From the NCBI GenBank assembly GCA_963696875.1, contig CAVOLQ010000004.1, positions 124,001 to 188,000 of the forward strand: a stretch of 64,000 nucleotides of DNA, in the 5' to 3' direction. The position numbers and the translations under genes are program-made. Below, in pieces: positions 47,001 to 56,091 of this stretch. The DNA is from Albibacterium sp963696875 (GTDB taxonomy: Bacteria > Bacteroidota > Bacteroidia > Sphingobacteriales > Sphingobacteriaceae). Under the pieces are notes generated by a model that worked only from the letters and a program-made list of their open reading frames with translations, was not told the origin of the DNA and did no database searches. The stretch's first letter is position 1; each line of letters begins with the position of its first letter.

Positions 47001-47089
47001 GTTACCTTTCCTGTGATTCTGATATTTTGCGCAAAAGCAAAGCTTGAGCACAAAAACAAAAACAGAATGATTTGTAATCGTTTTTTCAT
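44077..47089 (-). pseudogene. SusC/RagA TonB-dependent transporter, single-base frameshift
   Basis: Two overlapping frames together make a normal SusC of about 1000 aa. The first (from 47089) holds the signal peptide, carboxypeptidase-regulatory-like domain, TonB-box-like segment and the plug start, to RIVLRGNKSITGN. The second continues with NQPLYVVDGIPVGG and runs to the barrel end at 44077. Removing one base near 46567 (minus strand GAAACGAACC to GAAACAACC) restores TGNNQPLYVVDG. The gene is thus either disrupted or carries a sequence error. Everything else looks complete, and a promoter and an intact susD flank it. Confidence 0.9.
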
Positions 47090-47129
47090 GTTTGTTAGAT
47101 TAATGTTTAAGATTAATTACTTAATTAAA

Positions 47130-47160
47130 TAAAGTTAGACATTTCTGTGATAATTGCAAA
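47130..47160 (-). promoter_or_regulatory. Bacteroidetes-type promoter upstream of susC
   Basis: Minus strand TTTG (47157-47160), 19-bp spacer, TAACTTTA (47130-47137), against the consensus TTTG-N17-23-TAnnTTTG; only the last base differs. The start codon is 41 bp further on. Confidence 0.55.
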
Positions 47161-47189
47161 TAAATTGTAAAAGAAAAGATAGGGAGAAG

Positions 47190-47630
47190 TTATTCTTTTT
47201 TTTCCGCAAAAAAAGAACCGACCGAAGGGAGCTCATGAAATGCCTTTAAAAATAAACACTAATGAATAAACAAAAAAAACTCGTTGCTGCGTAAGATCCT
47301 TAACTTTTTTTTCCGCAAAAAAAGTTACAAAAAAACTCGTGGCTGCGTAAGTCCCTATGGTTCTTAGTGCGGGCACGCAGGGTATCACTGCCGGGACTTC
47401 CAAGGCCACAACTTTAGTTATGGTCTGAGGTGCTTTTAAGTATAGCGTGTTACCATTTTTGTTTAGATATTGTTTGTTAGAATAGCTTACAAGTATAGTT
47501 TGCTAGAATGTTAATCAAAGGCCATATCTTATTTGTTAGCATCATAGTTTGCTAGAGTATTAATCTAAGGCCACATTTGAGAAAATGTGTAAGGGTGCTT
47601 AAAGGGATAGTTTGTTAGGAACAGTTTGCT
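47190..47630. repeat. Composite interspersed repeat, copy 1 (right of susC, left of the MBL gene)
   Basis: Contains T8/A7 hairpins (CTTTTTTTTCCGCAAAAAAAG type) near 47192-47214 and 47303-47324, then the 71-bp palindromic core 47339-47409 (outer arms GTGGC/GCCAC, inner arms AAGTCCC/GGGACTT). Downstream is AT-rich DNA with degenerate copies of GTATAGTTTGCTAGAATGTT. The core is 69/71 identical to 49229-49299. The gap continues to 47731 with no gene. Confidence 0.82.
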
Positions 47631-47731
47631 AATAGATTTTGTAATAGAAAGCTTGATATTAAAATATTTTCTTTTTCCCGATGCCGAGATTTCCAAAAGC
47701 TTAAGACATCGCAAGTCTAAAAGCTGTAAAG

Positions 47732-49153
47732 TTAAACCTCATACGTACCGTCTAACTCAAAGCTCTCATGCAGACGAGGGATTTCTACTTCTCGATAACC
47801 TACTTCCAATAGCTTTTCTTTAAAAATAAGCTGAGTAGGGTAATCGCCATGAACCAAGAATATCTTTTTAACTAAGGAAGGCTTTTGATTTCCAATGAAT
47901 TCCAATAAATCATTTTGATCGCCATGTGCACTCATTGACTGAAGGCTTTCTACTTTGGCGATAACAGGAAATTTCTCACCAAAAATAGATACCGTTTCCG
48001 CTCCAGCCTTTAACCTGCCGGCCAAGGAGCCAGGCTCGCTATGGCCTACTAGCAAAATAGTGTTTTGAGGGCTTGATATGTTATTTTTTATATGGTGTTT
48101 AATTCTCCCTGCCTCAGCCATTCCAGACGCTGAAATGATAATACATGGATCCTTCCTGAAATTTAATGACTTGGATTCTTCCGCATCTTCCACAAATCTT
48201 AAACCGGGAAAATCAAAAGGATCATCGTCCTGCTTCATAACTTCTTGAACTTTCTCATTAAAATTCCAAGGATGGGCCTTGACCACTAAAGTAGCTTTTT
48301 CAGATAATGGGCTATCTACGAAAACGGGAATCTGCGGCAGCTCTCCGCTTAGACTTAGGCTATTTAAATGATAAAGCAACTCCTGGGTGCGTCCTACACT
48401 AAAGGCAGGAATGATCAACTTGCCTTTCCGGTTAATACAGGTATCAAGGATTATTTCCAAAAGTGCTTCTTCTGTTGGCACCATGGATTCGTGCAATGAA
48501 GAGCCATAGGTTGATTCTAATATAATATAATCCGCTTGCCTAAATTCTTCAGGAGATTTTAATATTAAATCTCCGTAACGGCCTACATCGCCTGAAAAAC
48601 TAATTTTTGTTAATTTGCCGTTCTCCATTATATCTAAATGCACCGCAGCGCTTCCGATAATATGTCCGGCATCAGTATAATATAAGGTAACTCCTTTGCA
48701 TACTTCAAATTCCGATCTGTATTTGACAGTTCGAAACATGGATAAGGCAAAATATGCATCCTCTACATTGTATAGGGGCTCAATGATTCTGTTATCGTTT
48801 TTCTTCTTCCTATTCTTATTCAAATACTTGGCATCAGATTCTTGGATCTGTGCAGAATCAACCAAAAGGATTTTGCAAAGATCGCGAGTTGCAGGAGTAG
48901 AAATAATAGTGCCTCGAAAGCCTTGTTTAACAAGTAGAGGCAATAATCCCGAATGATCGATATGAGCATGGGAAAGAATCACATAATCTACCTGCGAAGG
49001 GTTGAAACCGAAGCTCCTATTTAAAACATCGGCATCTGTACCATGACCTTGAAATAAACCGCAGTCCAATAAAATCGTTTTCCCGTTTTCTAAAGTCAGC
49101 AGATGTTTACTGCCGGTCACCATTTGAGCCGCACCGTGAAATGTAATTTGCAT
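47732..49153 (-). CDS. MBL-fold beta-CASP ribonuclease-like protein
   Basis: 473-aa metallo-beta-lactamase/beta-CASP protein of the RNA-processing type. Metal motif SHAHIDHSG (H62, H64, D66, H67); further ligands in YYTDAGHIIGSA and SFSGDVGRYGD; beta-CASP insert with ESTYGSSLHES, FSVGRTQELLYHL, CIIISASGMAEAGRIKHHIK and AHGDQNDLLEF. The family includes CPSF73-like exo/endonucleases. It stands alone, flanked on each side by copies of one composite repeat in direct orientation. Confidence 0.9.
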   Translation of the reverse strand: MQITFHGAAQMVTGSKHLLTLENGKTILLDCGLFQGHGTDADVLNRSFGFNPSQVDYVILSHAHIDHSGLLPLLVKQGFRGTIISTPATRDLCKILLVDSAQIQESDAKYLNKNRKKKNDNRIIEPLYNVEDAYFALSMFRTVKYRSEFEVCKGVTLYYTDAGHIIGSAAVHLDIMENGKLTKISFSGDVGRYGDLILKSPEEFRQADYIILESTYGSSLHESMVPTEEALLEIILDTCINRKGKLIIPAFSVGRTQELLYHLNSLSLSGELPQIPVFVDSPLSEKATLVVKAHPWNFNEKVQEVMKQDDDPFDFPGLRFVEDAEESKSLNFRKDPCIIISASGMAEAGRIKHHIKNNISSPQNTILLVGHSEPGSLAGRLKAGAETVSIFGEKFPVIAKVESLQSMSAHGDQNDLLEFIGNQKPSLVKKIFLVHGDYPTQLIFKEKLLEVGYREVEIPRLHESFELDGTYEV

Positions 49154-49185
49154 TTTTTAAGATTTGAGATCTAAAGTTAATGAGT

Positions 49186-49560
49186 TATTTTCTTTTTTTT
49201 GCCGTAAAAAAAAGAAACAAAAAAACTCGTGGCTGCGTAAGTCCCTATGGTTCTTAGTGCGGGCACGCAGGGTTTCTCTGCCGGGACTTCCAAGGCCACA
49301 ATTATGGTTATGGTCTTTAGTGCTGTTAGGCATAGCGTGTTAGCATAGTGTTTAGACATTGTTTGTTAGCATAGTTTACAAGTATAGTTTACCAAAGTGT
49401 TAGTTCAGAAGCCACCTTTGAGGGTATGATCTTTAGTGCTTAAAGGTATAGCGTGCTAGCATTGTCTACAAGTATAGCTTGCTAGAATGCTAATCAAAGG
49501 CCACAATTAGCTTATGATCTAAGGTGTTTAAAGATATTGCGTGCTAACTATAGTTGAACA
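49186..49560. repeat. Composite interspersed repeat, copy 2 (right of the MBL gene)
   Basis: Same order as copy 1: a T8/A8 hairpin (49191-49215), the 71-bp core 49229-49299 with unchanged paired arms, then AT-rich DNA with GTATAGCTTGCTAGAATGCT-type degenerate repeats. Differences from copy 1 inside the core fall in a hairpin loop (GGTATCA against GGTTTCT). Confidence 0.82.
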
Positions 49561-49590
49561 GTTGCATATTTAAAAACACGGAAGAAAGGA

Positions 49591-49750
49591 GCTGATTGCT
49601 GATTGCTGACGGCTGATAACTGATAACTGATAAAAAGACTAACGAAGTCACATTCAAGACGGATAGAGACTTCGCAAGTCATTTTGGGCCAAGAATAACA
49701 CAAGAAAGGAGCTGATAACTGATGGCTGATGGCTGACAGCCGATACCTGC
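49591..49750. repeat. GCTGAT-rich and CGCAAGTC repeats
   Basis: Two GCTGAT/GCTGAC tracts (49591-49632 and 49711-49750), each preceded by GAAAGGA, surround one CGCAAGTC-family unit (49633-49680). All three belong to families seen elsewhere in the window. Confidence 0.7.
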
Positions 49751-50212
49751 TTAAAATGCCGGTCCTCTATAAACGCCGTTATAATCAAAAAAATCTGTTG
49801 CTGACAGAATGATCTTTGCAACGAAATTTCCTTGGGGAATAGGAACTGTTACTCCAGCATCGGCTAGGGGATCTTCTGCGTAAATGGATATTCCACCAAT
49901 TGCATAATTTACCGAAAAGGCAATGCCACTAAAGTTAGTTGGGAGTATATCGTAAGTTGCTTCATTATCCATACTCAAGGCTACAGCTACACCACCTTGT
50001 AACATATAGTATTCGGTAAGATCTTTTAAGGGAATATCAAACCTTATTAATGAAGGAGATATCCTTTTCCATCCAGCAGAAGTGACCTGAACAATATAGG
50101 ATCGATTCGGGTTGGTTTGATCTGAAGGATTAGGATCGTGTTCTGTTTTTTTACAGGCTCCAAATCCTATTATTAGCATAAAGCTAAATAGATATATTAT
50201 CGTCGTTTTCAT
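49751..50212 (-). CDS. Hypothetical lipoprotein
   Basis: 153 aa, not recognised. Lipoprotein signal with lipobox GFGAC (C20), followed by KKTEHDPNPSDQTNPNR, a typical flexible lipoprotein linker. The mature part is beta-rich (SYIVQVTSAGWKRISPSLIR, FVAKIILSATDFFDYN) and reads like a small immunoglobulin- or lipocalin-size domain. No operon partner; GCTGAT repeats abut its 3' end. Confidence 0.75.
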   Translation of the reverse strand: MKTTIIYLFSFMLIIGFGACKKTEHDPNPSDQTNPNRSYIVQVTSAGWKRISPSLIRFDIPLKDLTEYYMLQGGVAVALSMDNEATYDILPTNFSGIAFSVNYAIGGISIYAEDPLADAGVTVPIPQGNFVAKIILSATDFFDYNGVYRGPAF

Positions 50213-50281
50213 GATGATTGATTTATAATTAAATAGTTATATTAATAGAACAATTCTCTAGCTAAAAGTTTAAATTATTTT

Positions 50282-50320
50282 AAATAAAAAAGGCGACAAA
50301 TAATGCCGCCTTTTTTATTT
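50282..50320. terminator. Intrinsic terminator downstream of clpC
   Basis: A 14-bp perfect inverted repeat (50282-50295 with 50307-50320) whose arms contain GGCG/CGCC next to A6/T6 runs, so it works on either strand. It lies 43 bp after the clpC stop. Confidence 0.85.
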
Positions 50321-50362
50321 AAATTTTAGGTATGAAATTCTAGGTATTAGCTATGAGAGATT

Positions 50363-52936
50363 TTAATCCTCTTTATTATCTCCGTTTTCTATGGAATTGG
50401 AGACATCTTTCGGTTTACCCTCATCCGCTGCTGCCTTTTGAGATTTACTTTTAGTACCCTTCACTACGATTTCGTCTTTCCCCTTATCATAGTCAACCTT
50501 TAGTATGGACCCTTCAGAAAGCTCACCTTTCAGAATTTCTTCTGCAATAGGGTCTTCCAAGAATTTCTGTATAGCTCGTTTCAATGGCCTAGCACCAAAG
50601 TTGCTATCAAATCCTTTTTCAGCGATATGCTTCTTGGCAGCATCTGTAAGTTGTACAGTATAACCAAGGCCTTCAATTCTTGTGAACAAGCTTTTCAACT
50701 CGATATCGATGATCGTAAAGATATCTTCTTGCGTCAAAGAGTTAAACACAATCACATCATCTACCCGGTTTAAAAACTCAGGGGCAAATGTACGTTTTAA
50801 TGCATTTTCAATGACACTCCTAGAATGTGCCTCTGCTTGACCGGCTTTTGCGCTGGTGGTAAAGCCAACTCCTTGTCCGAAGTCCTTAAGTTGCCTTGCA
50901 CCAATATTAGAGGTCATGATAACGATGGTGTTCCTAAAGTCAACTTTGCGACCTAAGCTATCGGTTAATTGCCCTTCGTCTAATACTTGCAATAATATAT
51001 TGAACACATCGGGATGGGCCTTCTCAATCTCATCTAATAGCACTACAGAATAAGGCTTACGACGAATCTTTTCAGTTAACTGGCCACCTTCCTCATAGCC
51101 TACATATCCTGGAGGCGCGCCCACCAATCTGGAAATAGCAAATTTCTCCATGTATTCGCTCATGTCAATCTGCACAAGTGCATCTTCACTATCAAACATA
51201 AAGCGGGCAAGCTCTTTGGCCAATTCAGTTTTCCCAACTCCTGTTGGACCTAAAAAGATAAAGGAACCTATAGGTTTCTTGGGATCTTTTAATCCAGCCC
51301 TGGTGCGATGGATGGCTTTGACCAATTTGTGAAGAGCATCATCTTGACCAATGATACGGCCTTTCATGGCTTCTGCCATTCCTAACAGCTTTTGACTATC
51401 GGTTTGACCCACTCTTTGTACCGGTATTCCAGTCATCATGGAAACTACTTCGGCTACATTATCTTCTGATACAGTATAGCGTTTTGATTTCGTTTCATTT
51501 TCCCAGATTGTTTTCTCTTTTTCTAAGTCTTCAAGCAAGCGCTTTTCAGTATCTCTTAATTGGGCTGCTTCTTCATACTTTTGACTTCGAACTACCTTAT
51601 TCTTTTGCTCCTTTATTTCCTCTATCTTTTGTTCGATATCAATAATAACATCGGGAACATGGATATTTTTAAGGTGAACACGTGAGCCTGATTCATCAAG
51701 GGCATCAATCGCCTTATCAGGAAGGAAACGATCGGTAATATACCTTGTGGTTAAAGAAACACAAGCTTCAATGGCTTCAGGAGTATAAGTTACTCCATGG
51801 TGTTCTTCATATTTGTCCTTGATACGATTGAGGATTTCAATGGTTTCCTCATAGGAAGTTGGCTCGACAAGTACTTTTTGAAAACGACGGTCTAAAGCAC
51901 CATCTTTTTCGATATACTGACGATACTCATCAAGGGTTGTTGCCCCTACACATTGAATCTCCCCACGTGCCAAAGCGGGCTTAAACATATTGGAGGCATC
52001 TAAAGAGCCCGAAGCACCACCAGCACCAACAATGGTATGAATTTCGTCTATAAACAAAATCACATCTGGAGATTTTTCCAATTCATTCATTACCGCTTTC
52101 ATTCGTTCTTCAAACTGTCCACGGTATTTTGTACCGGCAACCAATGAAGCGAGATCGAGCGTTACTACTCTTTTATCAAACAAAACCCTAGATACCTTGC
52201 GTTGAACAATGCGAAGTGCTAATCCTTCTGCGATTGCTGATTTACCAACACCCGGTTCTCCGATCAAAATGGGGTTGTTCTTTTTTCGTCTTGATAAGAT
52301 TTGAGAAACACGTTCTATTTCTTTTTCACGGCCTACAATAGGATCTAATCTACCTTCTTCGGCAGCCCTTGTTAAATCTCTACCGAAATTATCAAGAACA
52401 GGGGTTTTCGATTTAATATCGGAAACCTTTTTAGGTTGGCCATAACTTTCTTCGCCTCTATACTCATCATCTCCAGGAGACCTTGTCTGGTCTGTGATTT
52501 GAGGGTCCTTCTGCTCAACCTCCGCCCTGAAGACCTCATAATTTATCTTGTATTGTTGCAAGATTTGCGAAGCAATATTATCTTCATCTCTCAAGATGGA
52601 TAAAAGCAAATGTTCAGTACCGATGACATCACTTTTAAATATTTTAGCTTCTAAGTACGTTATTTTTAAAACCTTTTCGGCCTGTTTTGTTAGTGGAATA
52701 TTGCCAAGATTAGCGCTTGTTATTGCAGTTGCTTTTACTGCATCTTCGATTGATCTCCGTAACAACAAGGTATCAACTCCATTGTTATTCAGTATCTTTA
52801 TCGCCATTCCATCTCCCTCTCTTATCAGTCCTAACAATAAATGTTCGGTACCGATATAATCATGACCTAGTCGAAGTGCTTCTTCCCTACTATAGGAAAT
52901 CACATCTTTTACTCGTGGCGAGAATTTCGCATCCAT
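50363..52936 (-). CDS. clpC: ClpC-type AAA+ unfoldase
   Basis: 857-aa ATP-dependent unfoldase that feeds ClpP. It has two Clp-N repeats (about 5-140), the first AAA domain with Walker A GEPGVGKSAIAEG (226-238) and Walker B VILFIDEIHT, a UVR-like coiled segment (about 430-470: IEEIKEQKNKVVRSQKYEEA), the second AAA domain with Walker A GPTGVGKTELAKE and Walker B VVLLDEIEK, and a C-terminal D2-small domain (NFGARPLKRAIQKFLEDPIA). The UVR segment and short middle domain mark ClpC rather than ClpB or ClpA. Single gene with its own terminator. Confidence 0.96.
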   Translation of the reverse strand: MDAKFSPRVKDVISYSREEALRLGHDYIGTEHLLLGLIREGDGMAIKILNNNGVDTLLLRRSIEDAVKATAITSANLGNIPLTKQAEKVLKITYLEAKIFKSDVIGTEHLLLSILRDEDNIASQILQQYKINYEVFRAEVEQKDPQITDQTRSPGDDEYRGEESYGQPKKVSDIKSKTPVLDNFGRDLTRAAEEGRLDPIVGREKEIERVSQILSRRKKNNPILIGEPGVGKSAIAEGLALRIVQRKVSRVLFDKRVVTLDLASLVAGTKYRGQFEERMKAVMNELEKSPDVILFIDEIHTIVGAGGASGSLDASNMFKPALARGEIQCVGATTLDEYRQYIEKDGALDRRFQKVLVEPTSYEETIEILNRIKDKYEEHHGVTYTPEAIEACVSLTTRYITDRFLPDKAIDALDESGSRVHLKNIHVPDVIIDIEQKIEEIKEQKNKVVRSQKYEEAAQLRDTEKRLLEDLEKEKTIWENETKSKRYTVSEDNVAEVVSMMTGIPVQRVGQTDSQKLLGMAEAMKGRIIGQDDALHKLVKAIHRTRAGLKDPKKPIGSFIFLGPTGVGKTELAKELARFMFDSEDALVQIDMSEYMEKFAISRLVGAPPGYVGYEEGGQLTEKIRRKPYSVVLLDEIEKAHPDVFNILLQVLDEGQLTDSLGRKVDFRNTIVIMTSNIGARQLKDFGQGVGFTTSAKAGQAEAHSRSVIENALKRTFAPEFLNRVDDVIVFNSLTQEDIFTIIDIELKSLFTRIEGLGYTVQLTDAAKKHIAEKGFDSNFGARPLKRAIQKFLEDPIAEEILKGELSEGSILKVDYDKGKDEIVVKGTKSKSQKAAADEGKPKDVSNSIENGDNKED

Positions 52937-53131
52937 AAATTTTTTACCTTTCTATTTTTAATACCCTAATGTATAAATAATATATTTAAACCATCAAGGC
53001 TTTCTAAAGTTTAATCAACAATTGCGCCAATTACACTTCTGTGCCATTATGAGGAGATATCTAGGAGCTAGGTGCAATAATTACCTATATTAAGGAAAAT
53101 TCACGATATTTGTTTCCATTTATCAGAAATT

Positions 53132-54810
53132 ATGTCAGAAGAGAAAATTATTTTTTCTATGGCGGGAGTCAATAAAGTCTATCCCCCTCAGAAGCAAGTA
53201 CTAAAAAATATTTACCTATCCTTTTTTTATGGAGCTAAGATAGGAGTCATCGGCTTGAACGGCTCTGGAAAATCATCCCTACTTAGAATTATTGGAGGTT
53301 TAGATAAGGCGTATCAGGGAGAAGTAGTTTTCTCTCCAGGATATACTGTCGGCTATTTAGCTCAAGAGCCTGTATTGGACCCCGAGAAAACGGTTCTAGA
53401 GGTGGTGCAAGAAGGTTGCGCAGAAATTATTTCGATCTTAAAAGAGTACGAAGAAATTAATGAATCTTTTGGATTGCCTGAGGTTTATGAAGATGCCGAT
53501 AAAATGGATAAACTCATGGCCCGCCAAGGTGAGCTACAAGATCAGATTGATGCGATGGGCGGCTGGGAGCTTGACAATAAACTTGAAAGAGCCATGGACG
53601 CACTCCGTTGCCCGGATTCGGATTCAAAAATAGCAACTTTGTCAGGTGGCGAACGCAGACGTGTAGCGATGTGTAGACTTTTATTGCAAGAGCCAGATGT
53701 TTTATTGCTGGATGAGCCTACTAACCACTTGGATGCAGAATCTATCGACTGGTTAGAACAACATTTAAAAAACTATAAGGGAACGGTTATTTCCGTAACA
53801 CACGACCGTTATTTCTTAGATAACGTAGCGGGCTGGATTCTTGAATTGGATCGTGGGGAAGGAATTCCATGGAAAGGAAATTATTCATCATGGTTAGAAC
53901 AAAAGGCAAAACGCTTAGCCCAAGAAGAGAAAACTGAAAGCAAGCGTCAAAAAACATTGGAGCGGGAATTGGAATGGGCGAGGATGTCTCCAAAAGCTAG
54001 ACATGCGAAATCCAAAGCTCGTTTATCGAATTATGAAAAATTAGCTTCGGAGGAAACGAAAGACAGGGAAGAAAAATTGGAGCTATTTATTCCTCCTGGT
54101 CCACGCTTGGGAAATATCGTTATCGAGGCCCAGAATGTAAGCAAGGCCTATGGGGATAAATTCTTTTTGACAATTTGAACTTCTCTTTACCTCCGGCAGG
54201 GATTGTCGGGATAATAGGGCCGAATGGAGCAGGTAAAACCACTCTATTCCGATTAATTACGGGTCAAGAGCAGCCTGACAGCGGTAGTTTCAGGGTTGGT
54301 GAAACCGTAGCCTTGGGCTATGTTGATCAGATGCATGATGATTTGAACCCGGAACAATCGGTTTGGGAAAACGTTACCGGTGGCCATGACAACATCGTAT
54401 TAGGCAACCGAACTATGAATTCCAGAGCCTATGTTTCCAAATTCAACTTTAATGGTGCGGATCAACAAAAAAAGGTTGGGGTATTGTCTGGCGGAGAAAG
54501 AAACCGGGTGCACCTAGCCATTACTTTGAAAAAGAGCTCAAACGTACTGTTATTAGATGAGCCGACAAACGACATCGACGTTAACACCTTACGGGCACTT
54601 GAAGAAGGTCTTGAAAACTTTGGTGGCTGTGCAGTGATTATCTCTCACGACCGTTGGTTTTTAGACCGCGTTTGTACACATATTTTAGCTTTTGAAGGAG
54701 ATTCTCAAGTCTACTACTTTGAAGGAAACTATTCAGATTATGAGGAGAACCGCAAAAAACGCCTAGGGGATGTTGCACCGAAAAGAATTAAGTATAAGGC
54801 GTTGAGTTAG
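53132..54810 (+). pseudogene. ettA: EttA (ABC-F energy-dependent translational throttle), single-base frameshift
   Basis: Two frames, 53132-54178 and 54175-54810, join into a full ABC-F protein of about 555 aa. The first holds nucleotide-binding domain 1 (Walker A GLNGSGKSS, signature LSGGERRRVAM, Walker B DVLLLDEPTNHLD), the EttA-type arm and the linker. The second holds domain 2 (GPNGAGKTT, LSGGERNRVHL, NVLLLDEPTNDID). The break lies at 54161-54168 in ATTCTTTTTGA; one extra T there gives DKFLFDNLNFSLP, the expected family sequence. The site is next to a T run, so a sequencing error is as likely as a real mutation. EttA normally gates the ribosome at low ATP. Confidence 0.9.
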
Positions 54811-54814
54811 GTGT

Positions 54815-54863
54815 GAGGTACGGGGTGCGAGGTGCGAGGTGCGAGGTGCGAGGTGCGGGGTGA
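54815..54863 (+). repeat. Seven-copy heptamer tandem repeat
   Basis: GAGGTAC, GGGGTGC, four times GAGGTGC, then GGGGTGA, beginning four bases after the ettA stop. The GC-rich microsatellite stands out against the AT-rich surroundings. Confidence 0.85.
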
Positions 54864-54869
54864 TGGGTG

Positions 54870-55111
54870 ATGAATTGGATCCTTCGCTTCGCTCGAGGAT
54901 GACAAAGTGGGTAACGAGATAACGAGAGAAAGTTTGCTCTCAACTGAAAGACTTGCTAAATAAGACTTGCGAAGCCTTTAGCCGACAAAGCTAGGACTTC
55001 GCAAGTCTATATTAACCAAACGAAATTAACAGCTGATCCCAATAAGATCCTTCGCTCCGCTCCAGGATGACAATTGAGAAAGGCTGACGGCTGATAGCTG
55101 ATAGCTGAAAA
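54870..55111. repeat. Cluster of REP-like, CGCAAGTC and GCTGAT repeats
   Basis: Two REP-like cores in reverse orientation to those near 28 kb (about 54877-54905 and 55048-55073). Between them lies a perfect 12-bp inverted repeat, AGACTTGCGAAG (54963-54974) with CTTCGCAAGTCT (54997-55008). A short GCTGATAGCTGATAGCTGA tract ends the gap at 55082-55108. No gene. Confidence 0.75.
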
Positions 55112-55969
55112 CTACTCCAACTCCTTCACTATTTTTCTAAAGTTCGCTGCGCTAATTGCTATATCCGTGCTATTAGAATTCCAATTGGTTTCGTATTCTG
55201 CGGATAGCATCCCTTTAAAATTTTGGTTCTTCAATTCTTGAATCACTCCTTTGATATTACTTACTCCAGTTCCCCAGTGCACATCATGCGCCTTTGGGGA
55301 CTTTTCATTTAAATCCTTTACGTGTAAATGATTAATATGACCAGCATATTGCTTTAAGCCGTCAACCGGTTCAATTCCTGAACGAACCCAATGCCCGATA
55401 TCTGCACATGCACCTACATATGTACTATTTGCTAGCTTTATGGCTTTCAATACAATGTCTGGACTCCAATATTGCGTAGGATTCGGATGGTTATGAATAG
55501 ATACGGTAATCTTATACTCATCTGCAAGTTTGCCGATCAACGGCAAATCACTCTCTTTCGGCTCGCAATTTATATTTTGAATCCCCATCGCTTTTGCAAA
55601 TTCAAAAAGTTGCCGCCAAGATTCAGGAGAATCCGCATTAACAACACCATAGGCATGTAGAGTAATGCCTTTATCTTTCAATAGTTTCAGAACTTGGTTT
55701 CTCTTCTCTGGAGACATATTAAAATCCATCTTCCCTTCAATACCGCCACCAATAGCTTGTCCCGGAAAAGCCTCAATGTACTTTAAATTACAGCTATCGG
55801 TTTTATGTATAGCTTCATTAAAAGTGAATAAACGAAAACTATAAGCCTGAGCACCCAACTTCCAACCTAGCTTTTCTTCCGGTCGATCTTGTGCAGAAAC
55901 GAATGAAAAAATGGCGACTAAAAACATAGCGGAGACTATTTTTAATGTCTTGTGTAACGAATTATTCAT
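55112..55969 (-). CDS. Exported TIM-barrel sugar-phosphate isomerase/epimerase-like protein
   Basis: AP-endonuclease-2/xylose-isomerase-like TIM barrel. The ATG at 55969 is chosen because it gives a signal peptide (HKTLKIVSAMFLVAIFSFVS); the frame is open to 56047. Family segments: KLGAQAYSFRLFTFNEAIHK, KYIEAFPGQAIGG, NINCEPKESDLPLI, VSIHNHPNPTQYW (metal-site His), GACADIGHWVRSG, INHLHVKDLNEK. Such exported isomerases act on sugars or keto-sugars in Bacteroidetes; the substrate is unknown. Last gene downstream of the lactate-permease-like gene, about 120 bp away. Confidence 0.87.
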   Translation of the reverse strand: MNNSLHKTLKIVSAMFLVAIFSFVSAQDRPEEKLGWKLGAQAYSFRLFTFNEAIHKTDSCNLKYIEAFPGQAIGGGIEGKMDFNMSPEKRNQVLKLLKDKGITLHAYGVVNADSPESWRQLFEFAKAMGIQNINCEPKESDLPLIGKLADEYKITVSIHNHPNPTQYWSPDIVLKAIKLANSTYVGACADIGHWVRSGIEPVDGLKQYAGHINHLHVKDLNEKSPKAHDVHWGTGVSNIKGVIQELKNQNFKGMLSAEYETNWNSNSTDIAISAANFRKIVKELE

Positions 55970-56091
55970 ACTATTGAGTTTAAAATTGTGCGATTTGCCC
56001 TTTTTCTTATAAGGAAAACTCTTCGGCGCTATCCAAAGATAACTCATTTACCCATTGATTACTAGACAAATCGAATAATAACATTTTTATT

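Noticed and set aside
46511..47089. Separate short SusC N-terminal gene
   Set aside because: It continues seamlessly into the next frame with one base change; it is the 5' part of a frameshifted susC.
47190..47340. T8/A7 hairpins as terminators of susC or the MBL gene
   Set aside because: They lie upstream of susC and recur as part of a dispersed element, so they are repeat structure and do not mark gene ends.
54175..54810. Independent single-domain ABC ATPase gene
   Set aside because: It lacks its own arm and linker and completes EttA exactly when one T is added upstream.
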